Positions 1 to 7,081 of a stretch of 39,653 nt of DNA are shown piece after piece. Origin of the DNA: Mucinivorans sp036654415. GTDB lineage: Bacteria > Bacteroidota > Bacteroidia > Bacteroidales > Rikenellaceae. The notes below the pieces were generated by a model. The model was not told the DNA's origin and ran no database searches. It was given only the letters and a program-made list of their open reading frames with translations. The stretch covers positions 1 to 39,653 of the forward strand of contig JAVVSB010000015.1 of NCBI GenBank assembly GCA_036654415.1, given 5' to 3'. The position numbers and the translations under genes were made by a program. Numbering within the stretch: the stretch's first letter is position 1; each line of letters opens with the position of its first letter.

Positions 1-44
1 TAGATAACCTTGGTGTTATCTAATGCAAATTTTGGAATATTCAT
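1..44 (-). CDS. RND efflux permease (AcrB-type), N-terminal fragment
   Basis: Only the first 14 codons lie in the window (MNIPKFALDNTKVI), running off the left edge. The short cytoplasmic N-terminus with a conserved Asn before the first membrane helix resembles inner-membrane AcrB/MexB-type transporters of Bacteroidota. The ATG follows the adaptor gene stop by 18 bp and is preceded by an unusually good ribosome binding site, GAGGAGGT. The adaptor-permease order is the usual arrangement of RND operons, which pump drugs, bile salts or other amphiphiles using proton motive force. The family call rests mostly on this context, since no transmembrane or pore segment is visible. The outer-membrane TolC-type partner would be expected further left, because gpmI occupies the other side. 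Confidence 0.65.
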   Translation of the reverse strand, partial: MNIPKFALDNTKVI

Positions 45-50
45 AACTTA

Positions 51-58
51 ACCTCCTC
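51..58 (-). promoter_or_regulatory. Strong Shine-Dalgarno for RND permease
   Basis: Reading leftwards the sequence is GAGGAGGT, 6 bases before the permease ATG at 44. Most other genes in this window lack a recognisable Shine-Dalgarno, as is common in Bacteroidota, so this site stands out. It fixes the permease start. Confidence 0.6.
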
Positions 59-62
59 GTTT

Positions 63-1121
63 TTACAGCAAAGTAACCTTCTGTTTGTCAACTATCTGAT
101 AGACACCAGCTGTAACTACGGTCTCGCCAGCGTTTAGGCCCGAAGCTATCATAACCCTGTCGACCCCCATAAGACCACCACGGGTCACCTCACGCAAATT
201 AACAGTAGAGGTTACAGCATCGTAGACCCACACAAAAGATTTACCGTTTTGCCCCTCTTGGCTAAAGAGAGCTGTAATAGGCACTACTAAAAATTGACGC
301 TGAAGAACCTTATTCTCGATTTGCACTTTCACACGACAAGCAAAACCAGACTTGATATCATACTTTTGTGGATTGAATTTTTTATCGGTAATGGCCAGTG
401 TAACTGGAATACCAGCACCATCGACCGACACGTCAACTACCTCGGTAATCTTGGCCGAGAAGAGCTCACCACGATAGTTGTCGAACTCAACAAAATAACC
501 CTTGTCGAGCTTGGTCATTTGGATGTCGCTCTCGGGAAGCACAAACTTAACCTGCAACATATCAGGGTTCACAATACGACAGATGGCCTGACCTGCATTG
601 ATTTTTTGATAATTTTCGACATACTTCTTTTCAACCGAACCAGAGAAGGGGGCACGAAGCTTAGTGTAACCAAGTTGATTGGATGTATACTCGTAACTGG
701 ACTTGGCCTTGAGATAATTGGATTTAGCTATCTCATAATCCTGTTGCGAGATGGCCTGTTTAGCCAATAACCGTTCGTTACGTTCCAAAATAGATTTGGT
801 AGTCACAAATTGAGCCTTGTCAGCCGAAAGTTGCAATTCAAAGTCACCAGGGTCGAGTTCGGCCACCAGCTGTCCTTTTTTAACAAAAGTACCATCGACA
901 ATAAAAGTTTTGGTAACCAAACCAGCTACTCGGAAAGCCAAATCAGTATATTCGACTGCACTGACCACCCCAACAAACTCCTTATCGTAAGCCATCAACG
1001 GCTCGACCTTGGCCACACGCACTGGGCGTGTAAAGTTACGTGGCTCAGAACCAGTCCAACATCCAGTCAATGAAAGTGTCAGAATTGATAAGCCAATAAT
1101 TGATAAAATTTTTGTTCTCAT
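63..1121 (-). CDS. RND efflux periplasmic adaptor lipoprotein (HlyD/AcrA family)
   Basis: A 352-residue membrane fusion protein that would bridge an RND permease and an outer-membrane channel. It begins with a type II signal peptide whose lipobox LTGC places the lipidated Cys at residue 21. A barrel-sandwich (biotinyl-lipoyl-like) half near residues 55-95 (FRVAGLVTKTF, VKKGQLVAELD) is followed by an alpha-helical hairpin (about 95-150), the second lipoyl half (about 150-180, YTKLRAPFSGSVEK), a beta-barrel domain and a C-terminal membrane-proximal domain (about 270-350). Length and domain order are normal for the family. It lies 18 bp upstream of the permease and 34 bp downstream of gpmI. Substrate cannot be inferred. 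Two adjacent inverted repeats lie just upstream of the start. Confidence 0.93.
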   Translation of the reverse strand: MRTKILSIIGLSILTLSLTGCWTGSEPRNFTRPVRVAKVEPLMAYDKEFVGVVSAVEYTDLAFRVAGLVTKTFIVDGTFVKKGQLVAELDPGDFELQLSADKAQFVTTKSILERNERLLAKQAISQQDYEIAKSNYLKAKSSYEYTSNQLGYTKLRAPFSGSVEKKYVENYQKINAGQAICRIVNPDMLQVKFVLPESDIQMTKLDKGYFVEFDNYRGELFSAKITEVVDVSVDGAGIPVTLAITDKKFNPQKYDIKSGFACRVKVQIENKVLQRQFLVVPITALFSQEGQNGKSFVWVYDAVTSTVNLREVTRGGLMGVDRVMIASGLNAGETVVTAGVYQIVDKQKVTLL

Positions 1122-1131
1122 AAATTATTTA

Positions 1132-1159
1132 TTTAATTCAAATTAAAGTAACACGTTAC
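1132..1159. promoter_or_regulatory. Adjacent inverted repeats upstream of efflux adaptor
   Basis: Two back-to-back inverted repeats occupy the gap between gpmI and the adaptor. TTTAATT-CA-AATTAAA lies at 1132-1147 and GTAAC-AC-GTTAC at 1148-1159, the latter overlapping the gpmI stop codon. Efflux operons are often controlled by TetR- or MarR-type repressors binding such palindromes, but no regulator gene is visible here. The operator role is inference only. Confidence 0.3.
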
Positions 1160-2664
1160 ACCAAAGGGGTACCTGTCATTTCAGCAGGTTGTTCAAGCCC
1201 CATAATTTTAAGCACCGTAGGGGCCAAGTCAGCCAGCACCCCATTGTGTACGCTCTTGATACTGTCAGAGACCACAATCAACGGCACAGGGTTGAGTGAG
1301 TGAGCCGTATTAGGTGTGCCATCAGCGTTGATAGCATTATCGGCATTACCATGGTCGGCACAAATTAGAACAGTATAGCCGTTTGCTCTCGCAGCTGTAA
1401 CTACTTGTTCTACACATTTATCCACCGTCTTGACAGCTCTTTCAATGGCCTCATAGACCCCCGTATGGCCCACCATGTCACCATTGGCAAAGTTAAGACA
1501 GACAAAGTCGTTCTGGCCAGTATTCAGCTCAGCTACCAACTTTTGAGCCACCTCGGGGGCACTCATTTCGGGTTGTAGGTCGTAAGTGGCCACCTTAGGC
1601 GAGGAGACCAAAATACGTTTTTCACCTTCAAAAGGTTGCTCGCGACCACCATTGAAAAAGAAAGTAACATGGGCAAACTTCTCTGTCTCTGCAATACGCA
1701 ACTGATGAAGCCCCTTGGAGCTAATAAACTCACCCAAAGTATTGACCACATTGAGTTTATTGAACAAAATATGCAGCCCCTTAAACGAAGAGTCGTAAGG
1801 AGTCATGGTACAATAGTAGAGCGGAATGGTGTGCATACCCATTTCAGGCATATCCTCTTGAGTGAGAACCTGAGTGAGCTCCTTGGCACGGTCATTACGG
1901 TAGTTAAAGAAAATCACCATGTCACCCTCTTTAATATTACCGTCAACCCCCTCAATGGCGATTGGTTTGATAAACTCATCTGTCACCCCCTGGTCGTATG
2001 AATTTTGCATAGCCTGAATAGGACATTTTTCTTTGGTGCCAACGCCATTAACCAACAACTGGTAAGCCTGAAGGACACGCTCCCAACGTTTGTCCCTATC
2101 CATGGCGTAAAAACGGCCAATAATATGGGCTATCTGAGCATTGGAACCCTTGATATGGTTTTCCAACTCCTCAATAAATCCCTTACCACTGCGTGGGTCG
2201 GTGTCGCGCCCATCCATAAAACAGTGGATAAAGCTATTCTCGATACCCCAATCCTTGGACAAATCACAAAGTTTTTTGAGGTGGTCCAGCGAACTATGAA
2301 CTCCACCATCCGAAACCAACCCCATAAAATGGACAGCTTTCCCCTCTTTTTTAGCATAGTCAAAGGCACTCTTAACCTCGGCATTTTGCGCAATCGAATT
2401 GTCACGACAGGCAATATTAATTTTCACTAAATCTTGATATATAATACGTCCTGCACCTATATTTTGATGACCAACTTCAGAATTTCCCATCTGGCCATCG
2501 GGTAGACCTACATTTTCGCCCGAAGTAAGTAGCTCCGAAGTAGGATACTTCCTCATTAGGGAGTTCACAAACTCAGGATTTGCAGTATAAATCGCATCTG
2601 ATTTGGTGTGGTCACCAAGCCCCCACCCATCCAAAATCATTAGCAACACTTTGTTTTTCATCAT
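1156..2664 (-). CDS. gpmI: 2,3-bisphosphoglycerate-independent phosphoglycerate mutase
   Basis: Interconverts 3- and 2-phosphoglycerate in glycolysis and gluconeogenesis, a cytoplasmic metal-dependent enzyme of the alkaline phosphatase superfamily. With the start at 2664 the protein is 502 residues, the usual size. Visible motifs are DGWG with metal ligand Asp12, the phosphoserine nucleophile in GNSEVGHQN (Ser62), FMDGRDTDP, GRFYAMDRDKRW and the late metal site ADHGNAD. The frame stays open upstream to 2703, but the extra 13 residues are not family-like; the paired ATGs at 2664 and 2661 match the typical N-terminus (MMKNKVLLMILDGWG). It stands between ftsK and the efflux genes, with a candidate -7 box in the 78 bp upstream. 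Confidence 0.97.
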   Translation of the reverse strand: MMKNKVLLMILDGWGLGDHTKSDAIYTANPEFVNSLMRKYPTSELLTSGENVGLPDGQMGNSEVGHQNIGAGRIIYQDLVKINIACRDNSIAQNAEVKSAFDYAKKEGKAVHFMGLVSDGGVHSSLDHLKKLCDLSKDWGIENSFIHCFMDGRDTDPRSGKGFIEELENHIKGSNAQIAHIIGRFYAMDRDKRWERVLQAYQLLVNGVGTKEKCPIQAMQNSYDQGVTDEFIKPIAIEGVDGNIKEGDMVIFFNYRNDRAKELTQVLTQEDMPEMGMHTIPLYYCTMTPYDSSFKGLHILFNKLNVVNTLGEFISSKGLHQLRIAETEKFAHVTFFFNGGREQPFEGEKRILVSSPKVATYDLQPEMSAPEVAQKLVAELNTGQNDFVCLNFANGDMVGHTGVYEAIERAVKTVDKCVEQVVTAARANGYTVLICADHGNADNAINADGTPNTAHSLNPVPLIVVSDSIKSVHNGVLADLAPTVLKIMGLEQPAEMTGTPLV

Positions 2665-2723
2665 TTTATCTGTTTTTTGTATTATTTTATTTATTTGTAA
2701 CATTTTTATAACGACATTATATA

Positions 2724-2731
2724 CAAATATA
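2724..2731 (-). promoter_or_regulatory. Candidate -7 box for gpmI
   Basis: Reading leftwards the site is TATATTTG, which fits the Bacteroidota -7 consensus TAnnTTTG. It sits 59 bases before the chosen gpmI ATG, in an AT-rich gap after ftsK. No TTTG at the expected -33 spacing was found, so support is modest. Confidence 0.35.
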
Positions 2732-2742
2732 TTACAAATAAT

Positions 2743-5703
2743 TTATAATATATTTTCCAATGACCTCTCATCCTGAAGTAGCACCTGCCGCGCTTTACTA
2801 CCATCGGCACGTCCCACAACGCCTGCTGCCTCCAGTTGGTCAACCAGCCTACCAGCACGCACAAAACCTATTGAGAATTTACGCTGAATAGTAGAGGCTG
2901 AACCTATTTGATTGGCCACCACATAGCGAGCCACCTCCTCAAAAAGGCTGTCGCGTTTCGTGGGCTCATCCTCGCGCGAGGTGTGGGCAGCATCGCTCTC
3001 GGGCACATATTCTGGCAACTCATAAGCTGAGAAATAACCTTTCTGCTTACCTATATGCTCAGTAATCAGCTCCACCTCTGGGGTATCGATAAAGGCACAC
3101 TGAACACGCGTAATTTCGTTACCAGTACTAACCAACATATCACCACGCCCAACTAACTGGTTAGCCCCAGTGTGGTCCAAAATGGTACGCGAATCAATCT
3201 GAGAACTGACCCTAAAGGCTATACGAGCAGGAAAGTTGGCTTTGATGACCCCAGTGATAATATTGGTAGTTGGGCGCTGCGTGGCAATAATAAGGTGAAT
3301 ACCAACCGCACGAGCCAACTGCGCAATACGGGCAATGGGGGCCTCGACCTCGCGACCAGCAGTCATAATAAGGTCGGCAAATTCATCTATAATAACCACA
3401 AAATAGGGCAAAAAACGGTGGCCCTTTTCGGGATTTAAACGACGATTGACAAATTTCTCGTTGTACTCTTTTATATTACGCACCTTGGCCGCTTTGAGCA
3501 AATCATAGCGGGTATCCATCTCGATACAGATAGAATTAAGAGTAAAAATAACCTTTTGTGTATCGGTAATGATAGCCTCATCCTCGCCCTCCATCTTGGC
3601 CAGAAAGTGCTTTTCGAGCCGCGCATAAAGTGTGAGCTCCACCTTTTTGGGGTCAACTAAGATAAATTTAAGCTCAGCTGGGTGTTTCTTGTAGAGCAGT
3701 GATGTAATGATGGCATTGAGCCCCACAGACTTACCCTGCCCTGTGGCCCCCGCCACCAATAGGTGAGGCATCTTGGCCAAATCCAACACAAAGGTCTCAT
3801 TTTGAATTGTTTTACCCAAGGCAATGGGCAAATCACCCGTGGACTCCTGAAATTTGGCCGACTTAATGACAGAATACATTGAGACCACCTCTTTTTCCTT
3901 ATTAGGGACTTCGATACCAATGGTCCCCTTACCTGGGATAGGGGCAATAATACGAATACCCAAGGCTGAAAGGGCTAGGGCTATATCATCTTCGAGGTTC
4001 TTAATCTTACTGATACGAACCCCAGGGGCAGGGATAATCTCATAGAGAGTAACTGTGGGACCAATTGTGGCCTCAATGGTGTCTATCTTGATGCCAAAGG
4101 TATCCAAAGTGTAGACAATCTTGGCCTTGTTGTCCAAAAGTTCCTGGTCGGTGACAGTGACCTTGCGCGAATGGTCATGCATAAGCCCAACAGGAGGTTT
4201 ACGGTAACCACTGAGTTCGGCCGTGGGGTCATAGAGTTCCGAAAGATTGATAATTCTATCGTCAACCTCCTGCTCCACCTCAGTGTGTTCGACTATAAAA
4301 TTTTGGTCATCAGGCGATGGAGTGTAACTACGGCTAACACTGGCCGAAGCTACCACAGGTTTAGAGACCACAGTGGCCACCGATTTTGGAGTGGCTGCCA
4401 CAACTAAAGGCGGCTCGGAAACAGAACGAGTGGTGAGCACGAACTCATCATCTTCTTCCATCGATTCTGCCACAGCTGGCATTCTTTTGAGGGCCTCGGA
4501 ATCAAGGTAATATATCACAGGGTCGCTAGCATAATCATAGCCCAAAAGACAGCCCAAACGTCCATCATCCATGGTCACTAACTCCCAAGAAGAACAATCC
4601 TCAGATAGAGATTCCTCGATGGGGGCTCCAGTCTCCATCTCAGGGGCGACAATAGTTTGCTCAGAAGCACTCTCCACTTGGGATACCTCTACTGGATTAA
4701 CTTGTGCAAATGTTGCTTCATCAATGGTCATGACCTCCGCAACAGGTGACACAATGGGCTCCGTTGTAGGTGGCATCGTTGTTCGAACCGCAGCCGCAGC
4801 CTCGGCTTGGGCGACAGCCTGCTGCTGAATTTGTTGGCGCATCTGCGCCTCACGTTCAGCAGCAGCCTGAGCCCGCAAACGAGCATTAGCCTTATATTGA
4901 ACTATAAAATTATTTATCTTATTGTAGGCAGCACGAAGAAAAGCTGCATTCACAAAATAGATAACACCCACAGAGCCCAACACTATAAACAGCGATGTGC
5001 CCTCGGAGCCAATAACTTTTTCCATCCACCGAGCCACATAAATGCCAGAAGCTCCGCCAAGCCCACTACCAAAAACAGAAGCATCGAAACCCGCAAAATG
5101 GCCCAAAGCAATAGAGGCCACAAACATAATAACCAATAATGAACCAATAGAATGGCCAAGTTTAAGTCCAGATATATGAAGTAACTTCACAGCCACCAAA
5201 GCAACTATAAATGGAAGCAAAATGCCACTGAGCCCCACCCAAAGGCCTATAATATTATGAGAAACTACAGCCCCTAAACGACCACCCCAATTCATGGCCA
5301 TTTGGTCATGAGTACCGAAAAGCTCGCGCCAATAAGACAAGCTAGCATCCACTTGCCAATTTTTGAAATACGAAATAATACTAATAAACAAGAAACCAGC
5401 CACAAATATCAACAATAATGAGCTCCATATGTAACGCTTGGGCTCAGAGGAGTTCACTTTAGCTGGAGCAACCATAGGTGCTCGTTTGGGAGTCGAGACA
5501 CCTTTGGATAACGAGCGTTCTGCAGATGATTCCACAGCAGAGTGTCGTCGAGGGGGAACCACCTTGGGCTGAGCCGCTGTTGGTGATGGGGGTGCCACAG
5601 ATGTAACTTTACGATTCACACGCATAGGGCCACCAGTACTCCCCCTCTCTTTCTGGGCGCGTTCCACTATCTTCTGTATATGTTTATCTCGTTCAGTTAC
5701 CAT
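2743..5703 (-). CDS. ftsK: DNA translocase FtsK
   Basis: An inner-membrane, septum-located hexameric motor that pumps DNA towards dif and activates XerCD during division. In this 986-residue protein, four membrane helices occupy about residues 91-113, 150-175, 184-205 and 236-256, preceded by a basic 90-residue cytoplasmic lead. A long linker (about 260-500) is first Ala/Gln/Arg-rich, then acidic. The motor holds Walker A GATGQGKS (652-659) and Walker B VVIIDEFADL (769-778). A C-terminal winged-helix gamma domain for DNA orientation sequences follows (about 918-980). The ATG at 5703 lies within the end of murI (11-bp overlap), suggesting translational coupling; the next Met is residue 27. The linker segment around 370-420 is unusual for its content of Tyr, Trp and Cys. 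Confidence 0.97.
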   Translation of the reverse strand: MVTERDKHIQKIVERAQKERGSTGGPMRVNRKVTSVAPPSPTAAQPKVVPPRRHSAVESSAERSLSKGVSTPKRAPMVAPAKVNSSEPKRYIWSSLLLIFVAGFLFISIISYFKNWQVDASLSYWRELFGTHDQMAMNWGGRLGAVVSHNIIGLWVGLSGILLPFIVALVAVKLLHISGLKLGHSIGSLLVIMFVASIALGHFAGFDASVFGSGLGGASGIYVARWMEKVIGSEGTSLFIVLGSVGVIYFVNAAFLRAAYNKINNFIVQYKANARLRAQAAAEREAQMRQQIQQQAVAQAEAAAAVRTTMPPTTEPIVSPVAEVMTIDEATFAQVNPVEVSQVESASEQTIVAPEMETGAPIEESLSEDCSSWELVTMDDGRLGCLLGYDYASDPVIYYLDSEALKRMPAVAESMEEDDEFVLTTRSVSEPPLVVAATPKSVATVVSKPVVASASVSRSYTPSPDDQNFIVEHTEVEQEVDDRIINLSELYDPTAELSGYRKPPVGLMHDHSRKVTVTDQELLDNKAKIVYTLDTFGIKIDTIEATIGPTVTLYEIIPAPGVRISKIKNLEDDIALALSALGIRIIAPIPGKGTIGIEVPNKEKEVVSMYSVIKSAKFQESTGDLPIALGKTIQNETFVLDLAKMPHLLVAGATGQGKSVGLNAIITSLLYKKHPAELKFILVDPKKVELTLYARLEKHFLAKMEGEDEAIITDTQKVIFTLNSICIEMDTRYDLLKAAKVRNIKEYNEKFVNRRLNPEKGHRFLPYFVVIIDEFADLIMTAGREVEAPIARIAQLARAVGIHLIIATQRPTTNIITGVIKANFPARIAFRVSSQIDSRTILDHTGANQLVGRGDMLVSTGNEITRVQCAFIDTPEVELITEHIGKQKGYFSAYELPEYVPESDAAHTSREDEPTKRDSLFEEVARYVVANQIGSASTIQRKFSIGFVRAGRLVDQLEAAGVVGRADGSKARQVLLQDERSLENIL

Positions 5704-6463
5704 TTTCTAATAATTTTGTTGCAATCTGCTCCACTTTGATGCTCTCTACTGGACCGGCACTACTGTAAAAAACATGTTGTCCAGGCACATAAGCTTCACC
5801 CTTAAAGAGCGAATATTTCTCCATCAAGAACTTTGTCCTACGCGCCACCGCAGGCGCAGGGTCAACAATACGAATTGATGGACCTATAATCTTCTTTATG
5901 GCACGTTTGAGAAACGGATAATGAGTACAGCCCAAAACCACACCGTCGGCTCCTGCGGCAATCATAGGTCTTAGGTACTCTTCGAGCAAGACCTCAGCCT
6001 CGGGACTATTTTGCTGCCCACTCTCAACCAACTCCACCAACCCTTCACCTGCAACTTCCACTAACTTAACACCACTCATAAGTGCCTTAGTATTAAGATA
6101 TAGATGACCGCTAAGGGTAGCCTTAGTAGCCAAAACGCCCACCACTCCACTCCGCGAGGCTGTGGCAGCTGGCTTAATGGCAGGCTCCATACCAACAAAG
6201 CGTATTGAGGGAAATTCAGCTCTAAAATTATCAATGGCAGCCCCAGTGATGGTGTTACATGCCACCACTACAATCCCCACTCCACGAGCGACAAGCCACT
6301 CCACGCACGTACGCGAAAAACTCAATATCTGCTCTGGCGAGCGCGAACCATAAGGACAGTTTTTTGTGTCGGCATAGTAAAGTATCGACTCAAAAGGCAA
6401 AAGGCGGACAATCTCTGCCCAAACAGAGAGTCCGCCAATGCCAGAGTCTAAAATGCCAATCAT
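5693..6463 (-). CDS. murI: Glutamate racemase
   Basis: Converts L- to D-glutamate for peptidoglycan, a cytoplasmic cofactor-independent enzyme. Both catalytic cysteines are visible, in VVACNT and in GCTHYPF, along with the N-terminal signature GILDSGIGG. The open frame extends to a TTG at 6484, but the ATG at 6463 gives MIGILDSGIGG, the typical family start, and a 256-residue protein. The TTG would lie inside a perfect stem-loop, which also argues for the ATG. The gene follows ompH and overlaps ftsK by 11 bp, so it is probably co-transcribed with the bamA cluster. Confidence 0.95.
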   Translation of the reverse strand: MIGILDSGIGGLSVWAEIVRLLPFESILYYADTKNCPYGSRSPEQILSFSRTCVEWLVARGVGIVVVACNTITGAAIDNFRAEFPSIRFVGMEPAIKPAATASRSGVVGVLATKATLSGHLYLNTKALMSGVKLVEVAGEGLVELVESGQQNSPEAEVLLEEYLRPMIAAGADGVVLGCTHYPFLKRAIKKIIGPSIRIVDPAPAVARRTKFLMEKYSLFKGEAYVPGQHVFYSSAGPVESIKVEQIATKLLENGN

Positions 6464-6472
6464 CACTTTTGA

Positions 6473-6505
6473 GGATATAGTCAAGAGAAATTCTTGACTA
6501 TATCC
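6473..6505. promoter_or_regulatory. Perfect 14-bp stem-loop between ompH and murI
   Basis: GGATATAGTCAAGA at 6473-6486 is exactly complementary to 6492-6505, leaving a 5-base loop. On the leftward transcript the stem starts 17 bases after the ompH stop and ends 9 bases before the murI ATG. There is no U-tract on either strand, so it does not look like an ordinary intrinsic terminator. It could stabilise ompH mRNA, act as an attenuator or processing site, or limit ribosome access to murI. The role is inferred; the structure is seen directly. Confidence 0.65.
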
Positions 6506-6522
6506 ACTGGGGATTTATATAT

Positions 6523-7029
6523 TTATTTAAGGCCCAATTCTGCTTTTATAGGAGCTGTAAGGTCGATGGCTAAAGCCTCATTTACAAAAAGCATACTCGC
6601 TTTGTCCAATACCATAACTATTCCTTGAGCTTTGCCTACCTTAGCTACGGCTTCCTGAAACTTCTTAATGATTGGAGCCATCAACTCCTGTTCTTTGTTA
6701 CTCATATCTTGCTGTGCCTTTTGACCAAATTCTTGGTAAGATTGGGTAAGCTGATTAATCTCTTTCTCTTTCTGTTGACGCATTACCTCGGAAAGGGTTG
6801 TTGACTTTTTCTGATAATCCTGAGATTTATTCTCTATTTCAGTACGCATAGCAACATACATCTCCTGAAGGTCTTTAGAATAAGCCTCTAATTTAACACT
6901 TGCAGAATCACGCTCAGGCATCAACGAGATAATCTCTTGTGCGCTTACATAACCAAACTTCTGTTGTGCATAAGAAGTTGTAGCCACGAACATGAGTGCT
7001 GCAATGGCAAAAAATTTGATTGTTTTCAT
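6523..7029 (-). CDS. ompH: OmpH/Skp-family periplasmic chaperone
   Basis: A 168-residue secreted protein of the Skp/OmpH type, which holds unfolded outer-membrane proteins on their way to the BAM complex. A signal peptide of about 22 residues ends at SYA. The mature part starts QQKFGYVSAQEIISLMPE, followed by a long charged coiled-coil region (about residues 45-115) and a family-typical C-terminal strand region with IDLT. The open frame reaches up to 7254 over the end of bamA, but only the ATG at 7029 gives a signal peptide. It sits 52 bp after bamA. Related clusters in Bacteroidales usually carry two tandem ompH copies; only one is present here. Confidence 0.93.
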   Translation of the reverse strand: MKTIKFFAIAALMFVATTSYAQQKFGYVSAQEIISLMPERDSASVKLEAYSKDLQEMYVAMRTEIENKSQDYQKKSTTLSEVMRQQKEKEINQLTQSYQEFGQKAQQDMSNKEQELMAPIIKKFQEAVAKVGKAQGIVMVLDKASMLFVNEALAIDLTAPIKAELGLK

Positions 7030-7081
7030 CTTTTGTTTAATTTTTGTTTGATTTTTTATTATTTGTATTTTTCGTGTTTTA

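Noticed and set aside
294..770. 158-residue rightward open frame inside the efflux adaptor gene
   Set aside because: Shadow of the adaptor coding sequence; composition follows the complementary codons.
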